From contig WRJY01000331.1 in assembly GCA_009778355.1 (NCBI GenBank), positions 1 through 22,283 on the forward strand: a stretch of 22,283 nucleotides of DNA. Reading direction: 5' to 3'. Each line of letters begins with the position of its first letter. Positions within the stretch are counted from its first letter, which is position 1. The notes under the pieces were generated by a model that saw nothing but the letters and a program-made list of their open reading frames with translations, was not told the origin of the DNA and ran no database searches. Shown piece after piece: positions 8,679 to 16,338 of this stretch. Source of the stretch: Desulfovibrionaceae bacterium. Its GTDB lineage: Bacteria > Pseudomonadota > Gammaproteobacteria > Burkholderiales > Burkholderiaceae_C. The position numbers and the translations under genes are program-made.

Positions 8679-9970
8679 ACCGCCTCCACGTCAGGCGGCT
8701 TGCGGCGCTGGTGCTGATGGCCGCCTGCTGCGCGCAAGCCGCTGCCGCCGAGGTTGCCGGCGGCTTTGCGGCCAGCTCCGCCTTCGGCTACCCCGCCGAA
8801 TTGCCGCCGCAGGCGCTGGTGCGCCAGGCGCTGGAACGGCTGCCGGAGCTGGAAGCGGCGCGCGCCGGCATCCGCTGGTCCGCCGCCGAGCGGCAGCGCC
8901 TGGAAAGCGGGCCGCACGAATGGAGCCTGCGCGGCGAAACCGCCCAGCGCCGCACGCGCGGCGAAGGTCATTTCCGCGACCACGAAATCACCATCGAACG
9001 CCCGCTGCGCTGGTTCGGCAAGGCCGGCAAGGACGGGCAGATCGGGCAGCAAACCGTCGCGCTGGCCGAAGCCGCCCACGCCGACGTCTGGCATGAAGCG
9101 GGCCGGGCGCTGCTGGCCGCGTGGTTCGCGTGGCTGCGCGAGGAGCGCGCCGCAGGGCGCATCGCCGCACAGGCCGCGCTCAGCCAGCAGTGGCTGGACG
9201 GCATGGCAAAGCGTGTGCGCGCCGGCGAGTCGCCCAAAATGCAGTGGCTGCTGGCGCAAACCGAGCATGAGCGCCTGCTGGCCGTGCTGCAGCAGGCGGC
9301 GCAGCGGGCAGAACTGGCGCGCATCGCTCTGGAACAAAAATACCCCGGCCTGCCGCTGCCGGCGCATCCCGCCGATGCGCCCCTGCCCGAAGTTCCCGCC
9401 GCCGGCGCGCAGCAGGGCGATTGGGTTGCCCGTATCACCGCCGGCAACCATGAGGTCGAACAGGCCGCGGCGCAAACACGCCAGAAACAGCTTCAGGCCG
9501 AACGCAGCGCGCTCGACCGCAAGCCCGACCCCACGCTCGCGCTGCGCTACACCACCGAGCGCAGCGGCGCCGACCGGATGATTGGCGTCGCCGTCAGCAT
9601 CCCGTTGCCGGGCCAGGCGCGCAGCGCCGCTTACGCGGGCGCGCTGGCGCAGCTCGACCAGGCCAGCCAGCAAGAACAGCAGGTGCGCGGCAAGGTCGAG
9701 CGCCAAGCGCGCCAGCTCGCCGCGCAGGCGCAGGCCGCGGCCATCAATGCCGCCGCCCAGGCGCGCATCAGCCAGCTGGCGCAAAGCAATGCCGCGCTGG
9801 TGGCCAAGGCCTACGCGCTGGGCGAATCGGCCTTCGCCGACACCCTGCTGGCCAACCGCCAGGCCCTCGAAGCCGCCCAGGTCTTCGAGGCCGCCCACAT
9901 CGACGCCCTGGAACTGCACGCCCGCATCCTGCTCGACGCGCACCTGATCTGGGCTTTCGAGCGCGAGTGA
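8675..9970 (+). CDS. TolC/CzcC-like outer-membrane efflux protein
   Basis: This 431-residue protein begins with a clear signal peptide (basic MNRLHVRR, then LAALVLMAACCAQAAAAE). The rest is rich in Ala, Gln and Arg helices, with the duplicated coiled-coil organisation of the outer-membrane efflux protein family. Typical pieces are QALVRQALERLPELEAARAG, the strand-like ITIERPLRWFGKAG, and VAVSIPLPGQARSAA, which mark the membrane beta-strands around the helical barrel. It would form the trimeric exit duct for the RND pump. Its start overlaps the stop of the DUF3240 gene (ATGA). It is the last gene of the efflux operon and ends 22 nt before ispD. Metal specificity cannot be read from it. Confidence 0.9.
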   Translation: MNRLHVRRLAALVLMAACCAQAAAAEVAGGFAASSAFGYPAELPPQALVRQALERLPELEAARAGIRWSAAERQRLESGPHEWSLRGETAQRRTRGEGHFRDHEITIERPLRWFGKAGKDGQIGQQTVALAEAAHADVWHEAGRALLAAWFAWLREERAAGRIAAQAALSQQWLDGMAKRVRAGESPKMQWLLAQTEHERLLAVLQQAAQRAELARIALEQKYPGLPLPAHPADAPLPEVPAAGAQQGDWVARITAGNHEVEQAAAQTRQKQLQAERSALDRKPDPTLALRYTTERSGADRMIGVAVSIPLPGQARSAAYAGALAQLDQASQQEQQVRGKVERQARQLAAQAQAAAINAAAQARISQLAQSNAALVAKAYALGESAFADTLLANRQALEAAQVFEAAHIDALELHARILLDAHLIWAFERE

Positions 9971-9974
9971 AAGC

Positions 9975-9980
9975 TATGAT
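9975..9980 (+). promoter_or_regulatory. Candidate -10 box (TATGAT) for ispD-ispF
   Basis: TATGAT differs from TATAAT at one position and ends 12 nt before the ispD ATG. Transcription would begin about 6 nt before the start codon. No convincing -35 box lies 16-18 bp upstream, and no Shine-Dalgarno sequence precedes ispD. The site would let the isoprenoid genes be expressed independently of the efflux operon. Confidence 0.35.
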
Positions 9981-9992
9981 TCCAATTCACCC

Positions 9993-10706
9993 ATGACCCC
10001 CGCGCCCGCCCCGCCCCGCTGCTTTGCACTGCTGCCCTGCGCCGGCAGCGGTTCGCGCGCAGGCGGCGAGCAGCCCAAGCAGTACCGGCGCGTGGCCGGC
10101 GTGCCGATGGCGCAGCGCACGCTGGCGGCGTTTGCAAAGGTGCCGCGCATTGTCCGCACGCTGGTGGTGGTCGCGCCAGGCGACGGCATGTTGCAGCCGC
10201 CAGAGGCTTGCTTTTCAATTGCCGGCTGCGGCGGCGCGACGCGCGCGCACAGCGTATTCAACGGCCTGAACGTCTTGCTGGCGCAAGGCGCGGCAACCGA
10301 TGACTGGGTGCTGGTGCACGATGCCGCCCGCTGCCTGATTACCCCGGCGCTGATCGACGCGCTGATCGACGCCTGCCTGCCCGACCCCGTGGGCGGCCTG
10401 CTGGCGCTGCCGCTGGCCGACACGCTGAAAGCCGTCGCCAGCGATGGCCGCGTGGCCGCCACCGTCGATCGCGCCGGCAAATGGCTGGCGCAGACGCCGC
10501 AGATGTTCCGCATCGGGCTGCTGCATTCGGCGCTGGCCGCGCGCGCCGCCACCGGCTTTGCCGGCATCACCGACGAGGCCAGCGCCATCGAGGCCGCCGG
10601 CCATAGGCCGCTGCTGGTGCGCGGCAGCGCGCGCAATTTCAAGCTGACTTACCCGGAAGACTTCACACTGGCCGAGGCCGTGCTGGCAGGCTGCGACGAC
10701 ACATGA
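9993..10706 (+). CDS. ispD: 2-C-methyl-D-erythritol 4-phosphate cytidylyltransferase IspD
   Basis: The enzyme joins CTP and MEP to give CDP-ME in the non-mevalonate isoprenoid pathway. The 237-residue length is normal. The nucleotide-binding loop reads LLPCAGSGSRAGGEQPKQY, with Arg22 and Lys29 in the expected catalytic positions. Other family motifs are VLVHDAARCLI, ADTLKAV, AQTPQMFR, ITDEASAIE and NFKLTYPEDFTLAEAVL. A Cys replaces the usual Ala in the first loop (PCAG instead of PAAG), which is a mild variation. Its stop overlaps the ispF start by 4 nt, so the two are translated together. It follows the efflux operon after only 22 nt and has its own possible -10 box. Confidence 0.96.
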   Translation: MTPAPAPPRCFALLPCAGSGSRAGGEQPKQYRRVAGVPMAQRTLAAFAKVPRIVRTLVVVAPGDGMLQPPEACFSIAGCGGATRAHSVFNGLNVLLAQGAATDDWVLVHDAARCLITPALIDALIDACLPDPVGGLLALPLADTLKAVASDGRVAATVDRAGKWLAQTPQMFRIGLLHSALAARAATGFAGITDEASAIEAAGHRPLLVRGSARNFKLTYPEDFTLAEAVLAGCDDT

Positions 10707-11206
10707 CGACACAAGCAAACTCCGCGCCCCCGCCCTGGCGCATCGGCGAAGGCTGGGACGTGCACGCCCTGGCGCCCGGCAGGCCGCTGGTGATCGGCGG
10801 CGTGCGCATTGCCCACACGCACGGGCTGCTGGGGCACTCCGACGCCGACGTGCTGCTGCACGCCATCACCGACGCGCTGCTGGGCGCTGCCGCGCTGGGC
10901 GACATCGGGCGGCACTTTCCCGACACCGACGCGCGGCTGGCCGGGGCCGATTCGGCGGCGCTGCTGGCCGAGGCCGCGCGCCGCGTGGGCGCGGCGGGCT
11001 GGCGCGTGGGCAATGTGGACGCCACCGTGATTGCGCAGGCGCCCAGGCTGGCGCCGCACATCCCGGCCATGACGGCGCGCATCGCCGAAGCGCTGGGCGT
11101 CGGCGCGGCGCAAGTCAACGTCAAGGCCAAGACCGCCGAGCACCTGGGGCCGGTGGGGCAAGGCGCCGGCATCGAAGCGCGGGCCGTGACGCTGCTGTTC
11201 AGGTAG
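10703..11206 (+). CDS. ispF: 2-C-methyl-D-erythritol 2,4-cyclodiphosphate synthase IspF
   Basis: This trimeric zinc enzyme converts CDP-ME 2-phosphate to the cyclic diphosphate MEcPP. The protein has 167 residues. The metal ligands Asp19 and His21 lie in GEGWDVHAL and His53 in LLGHSDADVLLHAITDALLG, followed by ALGDIGRHFPDTD. The C-terminal motif reads KAKTAEHLGPVGQGAGIEA, close to the form usual in Comamonadaceae, where many other bacteria have ATTTE. The first 11 or so residues are a low-complexity extension before the conserved start of the fold. The start is fixed by the ATGA overlap with ispD. A promoter for the following gene appears to lie inside its 3' end. Confidence 0.96.
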   Translation: MTTQANSAPPPWRIGEGWDVHALAPGRPLVIGGVRIAHTHGLLGHSDADVLLHAITDALLGAAALGDIGRHFPDTDARLAGADSAALLAEAARRVGAAGWRVGNVDATVIAQAPRLAPHIPAMTARIAEALGVGAAQVNVKAKTAEHLGPVGQGAGIEARAVTLLFR

Positions 11207-11213
11207 TTACACT
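11186..11213 (+). promoter_or_regulatory. Candidate sigma-70 promoter for the Bap-like gene
   Basis: GTGACG (11186-11191, four of six matches to TTGACA) is followed after 16 bp by TACACT (11208-11213). It overlaps the end of ispF and would give a leader of about 33 nt that contains the AAGGGG ribosome-binding site of the next gene. It is a visual match only. Confidence 0.35.
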
Positions 11214-11252
11214 GCCACATTTCACAACCTTCTTTTGAACAAGGGGCCGCGC

Positions 11253-12347
11253 ATGACCGACGCACAATCAAGCTGGACCGATGCCGATCAGGTGGCGGTC
11301 GATGTGCCAACCACCGTTGAAGTGTCCGAGTCGCCAACCACCACGGTGAAGGTTTTGCTGCCGGCCACCGTCGAGGCCATGGCGTCGGACCGCCCCGCCA
11401 ACTTCGTGCTGCACACCAGCGCCTCGGAGATATCGCAACAGGCGCGCGAGGGCGACGATCTGGTGCTCACCATGGTCAACGGCGGCGTGGTGCGGATCAA
11501 TGGTTTTTTCGCCCACGGCGAGGAATTCAACCACCTGACCTTCGTTGCTGGCGACCAGGTCCAGCAAGCCGATGTCCCGGCTGCCACCGCCCCGGCGGAA
11601 AGCGGCGAGCACGCGGCGCAGGCAACCGCCGCCACGCCAGCCACGCCGTGGCTGGCCGATGTGGATCAGTTCCTGCACGAGGCGGTGCCCAGCCTCGGCA
11701 CACAAGCCGCCGGCGATGAAGACGCGCACGACTATGGCTCGCTGCTGTACGTGTTGGGGGCGCTGGCCGTTGGCGGACTGGGGGTGGGCTCCATAAACAA
11801 CGGCTCGAAGCACGACGACGCCGCTCCAGCCGCTGCTGAAAGCCGGGCCGACGCCACGGACACGCCGGCCACCCAACCCGCCGGCGCTGATTCACCCTCT
11901 GCGGCCGGACAAAACGGCAGCGAGTCCAGCGACGCCTTATCGACCGTTGTCCTGACGGCTGGGCAAAACCATGCCGGCTCGACGAATGGCGGCGGCGGCA
12001 ACGACACCTTCAATCTGCAAGCCGGCGACGGCCACGTCAAGCTGGTCTATGAACTGCTGGACCCGGCCGACCCCACCGGCGGCAACGGCAGCGGCGTGGC
12101 CAACGGCTTTCATGTCGGCAACGTCAACAGCGATGCCGATGCCGACCTCATCGACCTGTCGCAGTTGCTGGCGCCCGCTTCCAGCAGCAACCTCGGCGAC
12201 TATCTCAGCGTGACGATCAGCGGCGCGGACACCGTGATCGCCGTCGATCTGACGGGCAGTGGCAATGCGTTCACGCCGCTGCTGACGCTGACCAATGTCC
12301 ACACCACGCTGGACGAACTGACGGCCAACCAGCAGATCGTGGCGTAG
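11253..12347 (+). CDS. Repeat-less Bap-type protein with type I secretion C-terminal domain
   Basis: The protein has 364 residues and is very acidic and poor in Lys. Residues about 31-86 (TVKVLLPATVEA through LVLTMVNGGVVRINGFF) resemble the prefix domain at the N-terminus of BapA/LapF-type adhesins. A short hydrophobic Gly-rich stretch follows (SLLYVLGALAVGGLGVG, 163-180), then an Ala/Ser/Asp-rich linker. Residues about 248-364, including DADLIDLSQLLAP, GDYLSVTISGADTVIAVDL and a final DELTANQQIVA, match the C-terminal target domain of type I secreted adhesins. The tandem Ig-like repeats normally between these ends are absent. The ATG at 11253 is preferred to TTG 11235 because AAGGGG lies 6 nt upstream. 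No type I secretion genes are in the window. It may be a small surface protein, or a cut-down relic. Confidence 0.8.
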   Translation: MTDAQSSWTDADQVAVDVPTTVEVSESPTTTVKVLLPATVEAMASDRPANFVLHTSASEISQQAREGDDLVLTMVNGGVVRINGFFAHGEEFNHLTFVAGDQVQQADVPAATAPAESGEHAAQATAATPATPWLADVDQFLHEAVPSLGTQAAGDEDAHDYGSLLYVLGALAVGGLGVGSINNGSKHDDAAPAAAESRADATDTPATQPAGADSPSAAGQNGSESSDALSTVVLTAGQNHAGSTNGGGGNDTFNLQAGDGHVKLVYELLDPADPTGGNGSGVANGFHVGNVNSDADADLIDLSQLLAPASSSNLGDYLSVTISGADTVIAVDLTGSGNAFTPLLTLTNVHTTLDELTANQQIVA

Positions 12348-12362
12348 CGCCCTGATTTTTCT

Positions 12363-12381
12363 TCCCGGCGCCTTGCCGGGA
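12363..12381. other. GC-rich hairpin after the Bap-like gene
   Basis: TCCCGGC and GCCGGGA form a perfect 7-bp stem with a 5-nt loop, 16 nt after the stop codon. It may end or stabilise the upstream transcript. No T-run follows on either strand, so it is not a standard intrinsic terminator. Confidence 0.4.
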
Positions 12382-12386
12382 GGGCT

Positions 12387-12406
12387 GGACTTCACGCGGA
12401 CTTCAC
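12387..12406 (+). repeat. Two direct 9-bp repeats, one helical turn apart
   Basis: GGACTTCAC occurs at 12387-12395 and again at 12398-12406, a period of 11 bp. Such spacing places two sites on the same face of the helix and is common for response-regulator boxes. It lies about 170 bp upstream of the exosortase-linked operon, so it is a candidate activator site. Confidence 0.4.
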
Positions 12407-12411
12407 ACAAG

Positions 12412-12428
12412 GCACGGCGCGTCCGTGC
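12412..12428. promoter_or_regulatory. Palindrome in the region upstream of the exosortase operon
   Basis: GCACGG and CCGTGC form a perfect 6-bp inverted repeat with a 5-nt spacer, just after the direct repeats. A weaker one (CCGGC / GCCGG, 12439-12453) follows. They could be operator halves or RNA hairpins. In DNA this GC-rich, short palindromes also arise by chance. Confidence 0.25.
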
Positions 12429-12572
12429 GGATTTCTTGCCGGCTTCGCGCCGGTTTCATTGCTGCTTCGAGGGCGGCTTGCACAGTGGCGCTCATGCGGT
12501 GGCCGTCTGGGCGAGGGCCGGCGCCGCAAGCCGACAAGCCCCTGCCGCCAAGCCATGAAAAGGATCCGCACC

Positions 12573-14825
12573 ATGCGCGCCGCCGATGTGTTGATTGATT
12601 TGCTGACCGATGCCGCCTGCCAGAAAAACGCCGGGCTGCCCGGCGTTTCCCCGCTTCCCCCGGAGCGATCAGAACCCGCCTGCCTCTTGCGCGCAGCACC
12701 CGTGCGCCGGGCGTTGCGCCTGGGCCGCCGCGCCGGCTTGGCGGCGCATCGCGCGGCCTGGTATTCGGCGCTGACCGCGTTGGCGCTGCTGGCCCCGCCC
12801 ACGCGCGCCCAAACCGAGGATGCCGCGCCCAAGGCCGAAAGCCCGTACTTTTTCGTCAAGGGCGCGCAGTCAGGCGTGGATGCGCTGCCGCTCAAGAGCA
12901 CCGATGTCAAGGTGGACATCAGCGGCGTCATCGCCGACGTGGTGGTCACCCAGCGCTACAAGAACGAGGGCGCGCTGCCGATCGAGGCCCAATACATCTT
13001 CCCCGGCTCGACGCAGGCGGCGGTCAATGGCCTGAACGTGCGCGTGGGCGAGCGCCTGGTGGCGGCGCAAATTCGCGAAAAGCAACAGGCCCGCATCGAA
13101 TACGACGCCGCCAAGAAGCAAGGCCAAACCGCGGCCCTGCTGGAGCAGCACCGCCCCAACGTGTTCCAGATGAACGTCGCCAACATCCTGCCGGGCGACG
13201 ACGTGCAGGTGGAGTTGCGCTACAACGAACTGCTGGTGCCCACCGAAGGCAATTACCAGTTCGTGTTCCCGACCGTGGTCGGGCCGCGCTATGCAGGGAC
13301 GGCGTTCGATGCGCCCAGCGCCGCCGCCAGCGGCCAGCCGCCGGCGCACGGGCAGGCGTTTCCGGCCCAGCCGGTGCTGCACGCGGGCGAGTCAAACCCC
13401 GCCGCCTTCAACCTGAAGGTGAACCTGGTCAGCCCGATCGGCATTCAGGAAATCCGCTCGCCCAGCCACGCCATCGACACGCAGATGGACGCCGGCGGCG
13501 CGGCCAGGCGCGCCAGCGTGCAACTGGCCGGCAGCGCATCGCGCGGCGTGAATCAAGCGGGCAACCGCGACTTCATCCTCGACTACCGGCTGGCCGGCAA
13601 CGCCATCGAGTCCGGCGTGCTCTTGCAGCGCGGCGACAAGGAGAACTTCTTCCTCGCCATGGTGCAGCCGCCCAAGGCCGCGCCGCAGGCGGCCATCACG
13701 CCGCGCGAATACATCTTCGTGATGGACATCTCGGGGTCGATGCACGGCTTTCCGCTCGACACCGGCAAGGCGCTGCTGCGTCAGTTGCTCGGCAATCTGC
13801 GCGCCAGCGACACCTTCAACGTACTGCTGTTTTCGGGCAGCAACCGCTTCTTGTCGCCGCGCTCGGTGCCGGTCACGCCGGCCAACATCGCCGCCGCCAT
13901 CCGCACCATCGAGCAAATGGGCGGCAGCGGCTCGACCGAACTGCTGCCGGCGCTGCGCCGCGTGTATGCCGAACCGAAGTCGCCCGATTTCTCGCGCACC
14001 GTGGTGGTCATAACCGACGGCTACGTCACCGTGGAGAGCGAAGCCTTTGCGCTGGTGCGCCAGCACTTGGGGCAGGCCAACGTGTTCGCCTTCGGCATCG
14101 GCTCGTCGGTCAACCGGCACCTGATGGAAGGGCTGGCGCGCGCCGGCATGGGCGAGCCATTCATCGTCACCCAGCCCGGCGAGGCCCCGGCACAGGCCGA
14201 GCGATTCCGCCGCCTGATCGCCTCGCCCGTGCTCACCAATGTGACGGCGCGTTTCGAGGGTCTGGATGTTTACGACGTGCAGCCGCCGCAGTTGCCCGAC
14301 GTGCTGGCCGAGCGTCCGGTGATCGTGTTCGGCAAGTGGCGCGAGCCGGCGGCGGGCGGGCAACCCCGGCTGCTGGTCGAAGGCCGCGCCGCCAGCGGCC
14401 CTTATCAACAGACGCTGCCGATCGAACTGCGCAAGGCCGACGCCGGCGGCAGCGCCGCGCTGCGCTACCTGTGGGCGCGCCACCGCATCGCCGCCCTGAG
14501 CGACGAAGAGGCATTGACCGGCGGCGACGCGCAGAAGGCCGCCATCACCCGCCTGGGGCTGGACTACAGCCTGCTCACCCAATACACCAGCTTCATCGCC
14601 GTGAACAAGGTAGTGCGCAACCCCGGCGGCCAGAACGCCGCCGCCAACCAGCCCAGCCCCATGCCCGAAGGCGTCAGCGACCGCGCCGTGAGCGAGGCCA
14701 GCGCGCTCGGCGCGGCGGTGTCCAGCACGCCCGAACCCGCCGCCTGTGCCGCGATGCTGGTGGTACTGGCCGTGGTCGGCGCGCAAGTGGCGCGGCGGCG
14801 CGGGCGCGGCGTTTTTGCCGGTTGA
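12573..14825 (+). CDS. VIT and von Willebrand A protein with PEP-CTERM-like sorting tail
   Basis: From the ATG at 12573 the protein has 750 residues. AAAAGGA lies upstream of that start. A hydrophobic export segment (WYSALTALALLAPPTRAQ) appears only at residues 63-80, so the N-terminus is unusually long; a later start such as GTG 12702 is possible. A VIT domain follows at about 103-225 (DVVVTQRYKNEGALPIEAQY, ILPGDDVQVELRYNELLVP). Then comes a vWA domain with MIDAS residues DISGS (385-389), Thr455 and TDG (481-483), and the LLTQYTSFIAVNK end typical of the family. The C-terminus is TPEP (719-722), a hydrophobic stretch and RRRGR, an exosortase-type sorting signal. An exosortase gene follows 28 nt downstream, which makes it the likely enzyme for this tail. 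The surface function is unknown. Confidence 0.9.
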   Translation: MRAADVLIDLLTDAACQKNAGLPGVSPLPPERSEPACLLRAAPVRRALRLGRRAGLAAHRAAWYSALTALALLAPPTRAQTEDAAPKAESPYFFVKGAQSGVDALPLKSTDVKVDISGVIADVVVTQRYKNEGALPIEAQYIFPGSTQAAVNGLNVRVGERLVAAQIREKQQARIEYDAAKKQGQTAALLEQHRPNVFQMNVANILPGDDVQVELRYNELLVPTEGNYQFVFPTVVGPRYAGTAFDAPSAAASGQPPAHGQAFPAQPVLHAGESNPAAFNLKVNLVSPIGIQEIRSPSHAIDTQMDAGGAARRASVQLAGSASRGVNQAGNRDFILDYRLAGNAIESGVLLQRGDKENFFLAMVQPPKAAPQAAITPREYIFVMDISGSMHGFPLDTGKALLRQLLGNLRASDTFNVLLFSGSNRFLSPRSVPVTPANIAAAIRTIEQMGGSGSTELLPALRRVYAEPKSPDFSRTVVVITDGYVTVESEAFALVRQHLGQANVFAFGIGSSVNRHLMEGLARAGMGEPFIVTQPGEAPAQAERFRRLIASPVLTNVTARFEGLDVYDVQPPQLPDVLAERPVIVFGKWREPAAGGQPRLLVEGRAASGPYQQTLPIELRKADAGGSAALRYLWARHRIAALSDEEALTGGDAQKAAITRLGLDYSLLTQYTSFIAVNKVVRNPGGQNAAANQPSPMPEGVSDRAVSEASALGAAVSSTPEPAACAAMLVVLAVVGAQVARRRGRGVFAG
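12626..12648. other. Strong perfect hairpin inside the 5' part of the VIT/vWA gene
   Basis: AAACGCCGGG and CCCGGCGTTT form a perfect 10-bp stem with a 3-nt loop. An A-run precedes it and TTT ends it, so it resembles a bidirectional terminator or attenuator. It lies between the first possible start (12573) and the export signal. Either the true start is downstream or the hairpin acts on the leader or early message. Confidence 0.55.
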
Positions 14826-14853
14826 GTTGCGCTTGCCATCGACGAGGTGAACC

Positions 14854-15750
14854 ATGCAACCGTCCCTGCTGCTGCGCCAGCCGCTGACCTTGAGCGCCGC
14901 CATGCGCATCGACCGCGCGCCGGCCTGGTGCTGGATCGCGCTGCAAACCGCCGCCCTGTGGCCCGCCTGGCGCTGGATGGCCGCGCGCGTGGCCGACGGC
15001 TCCGACGACCCGCTGGGCCTGCTGGCGCTGGCCGCGCTCGGCGTTCTGCTGTGGTCGGCGCGCGAGCAGTTGCGCTGCGCGCCACGCCTGCCCTGGCTGG
15101 CGGCGGCGCTGGCCGGCACGCTGGCGGCCAGCGCGCTGCACGGATCGGTATCGCCGCTGGCCGCCAGCCTGCTGGCCGTCGTTGCCTGGGCCTGCGGTCT
15201 GCTGGCCTTTCTGCCCGCCGCGCGGCGCGGCGCCATGCGCACGCGCGGCGGCGTGCTGTGGCCTGCGCCGCACCACGCCATTGCCGCCGCGCCGGTGCTG
15301 GCGCTGGCAGTGCTGGCGCTGCCGCTGATCGCCTCGTTGCAGTTTTACGCCGGCTATCCGCTGCGCGTGCTGACCGCCGAGGCCAGCCGTTGGCTGCTGG
15401 CCGCCGCGTTCGCGGTGCAACGCGAAGGCAGCAGCCTGCTGGTCGATGGACGGCTGATCGTCGTTGACGCGCCCTGCTCCGGCGTGCAGATGGCCTGGGC
15501 TGGCTACTTCACCGCCTGCGCGGTGGCGCTGCTCAAGGGCCGCGCCAACCGCGCCTTTTTGCTGCGCCTGCCGCTGGTGGGCCTGACGGTGCTGGCCGGC
15601 AACGTGCTGCGCAACACCGCTCTGGTGGCGCTGGAAGCCGGCGGGCGCGCCGCCGGCGCGCTGGCGCACCAAGCGATTGGCCTGATCGTGCTGGCGGCGG
15701 TGTGCGGCGCCGTGGCCTGGGTGATGAGCCGCCCCGATGCCATCGAATGA
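14854..15750 (+). CDS. Exosortase (PEP-CTERM-type sorting protease)
   Basis: This polytopic inner-membrane protein has 298 residues and about seven or eight hydrophobic segments. Exosortases cut PEP-CTERM-type tails and transfer the protein to a surface anchor. The three catalytic positions are present: Cys208 in VDAPCSGVQMAWAGYF, Arg253 in GNVLRNTALVALE, and His272 in LAHQAIGLIV. GAGGTG lies just upstream of the ATG. The gene starts 28 nt after the VIT/vWA gene and ends 12 nt before the EpsI-like gene. It is not fused to an EpsI domain, and no exopolysaccharide genes are nearby, so this is probably a small dedicated-target system. I cannot assign the exosortase subtype by eye. Confidence 0.88.
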   Translation: MQPSLLLRQPLTLSAAMRIDRAPAWCWIALQTAALWPAWRWMAARVADGSDDPLGLLALAALGVLLWSAREQLRCAPRLPWLAAALAGTLAASALHGSVSPLAASLLAVVAWACGLLAFLPAARRGAMRTRGGVLWPAPHHAIAAAPVLALAVLALPLIASLQFYAGYPLRVLTAEASRWLLAAAFAVQREGSSLLVDGRLIVVDAPCSGVQMAWAGYFTACAVALLKGRANRAFLLRLPLVGLTVLAGNVLRNTALVALEAGGRAAGALAHQAIGLIVLAAVCGAVAWVMSRPDAIE

Positions 15751-15762
15751 CCGGAGGTTGAC

Positions 15763-16338
15763 ATGATCCCCAACACCTTCCAGAACCGCGTGCTGGGCAA
15801 GAGCCTGTTCGGCGCCGCCATGCTGGCTTGCGCGCTGTGGGGGGCTTTCAGCGCCGGCGCGCGCGACGGGGCCTTCGCGCCCGCCGCCATCGTCCCCGCC
15901 ACCGCCGAACTGCCGCGCCACTGGCAGGGCGCGGCGGTGCGTCCGCTGGCGCTGTCGGCGGTCGAGCAGCGGTTTGCCGACCGCTTTCCGGGGCGCATCA
16001 CGCGCCTGACCGATGGCCGCCAGATCGTGGTGCTGCGCGACGTCACCGCCCCCACGCGCATGTTGCACCCGGCGGCGGACTGCTACCGCGCATTGGGCTA
16101 CCGCATCGAGAGCGAACGGCTCGAGCGCACGGCGGCTGGCGCTGCCGCACCGGTTCAACGCTGCTTCATCGCCCGCAAGAGTGACACGGCGCTGCGCGTG
16201 TGCGAGCAGATCGAGGACGCGCGCGGCCAGCACTTTGCCGACGCCTCGGCCTGGTACTGGGCGGCGGCAATGGGGCAATCGAGCGGCCCCTGGCGCGCCG
16301 TCACCATCACCCGCCCGCTGAATTCGGATCCAGTATGA
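15763..16338 (+). CDS. EpsI-like exosortase-associated protein
   Basis: The protein has 191 residues and one N-terminal membrane anchor (about 14-33, SLFGAAMLACALWGAFSAGA), with the remainder periplasmic. A conserved-looking stretch, MLHPAADCYRALGYRI (His102, Cys107), resembles the HxxxxC segment of EpsI (DUF3485) proteins that accompany exosortases. Cys134 and Cys147 are two more Cys. GGAGG lies 5-6 nt before the ATG. It starts 12 nt after the exosortase and its stop overlaps the next start by 4 nt (ATGA), so it is certainly in the same operon. The role of EpsI proteins in sorting is not well understood. The family match is weaker than for its neighbours and rests partly on context. Confidence 0.65.
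   Translation: MIPNTFQNRVLGKSLFGAAMLACALWGAFSAGARDGAFAPAAIVPATAELPRHWQGAAVRPLALSAVEQRFADRFPGRITRLTDGRQIVVLRDVTAPTRMLHPAADCYRALGYRIESERLERTAAGAAAPVQRCFIARKSDTALRVCEQIEDARGQHFADASAWYWAAAMGQSSGPWRAVTITRPLNSDPV

Noticed and set aside
12363..12381. Hairpin after the Bap-like gene as an intrinsic terminator
   Set aside because: The T-run lies before the stem rather than after it, and no T-run exists on the other strand, so it is kept only as a hairpin.
12348..12572. Sigma-54 promoter of the PEP-CTERM type
   Set aside because: No site with GG and GC at the required spacing and TGGCAC-like context was found by eye.
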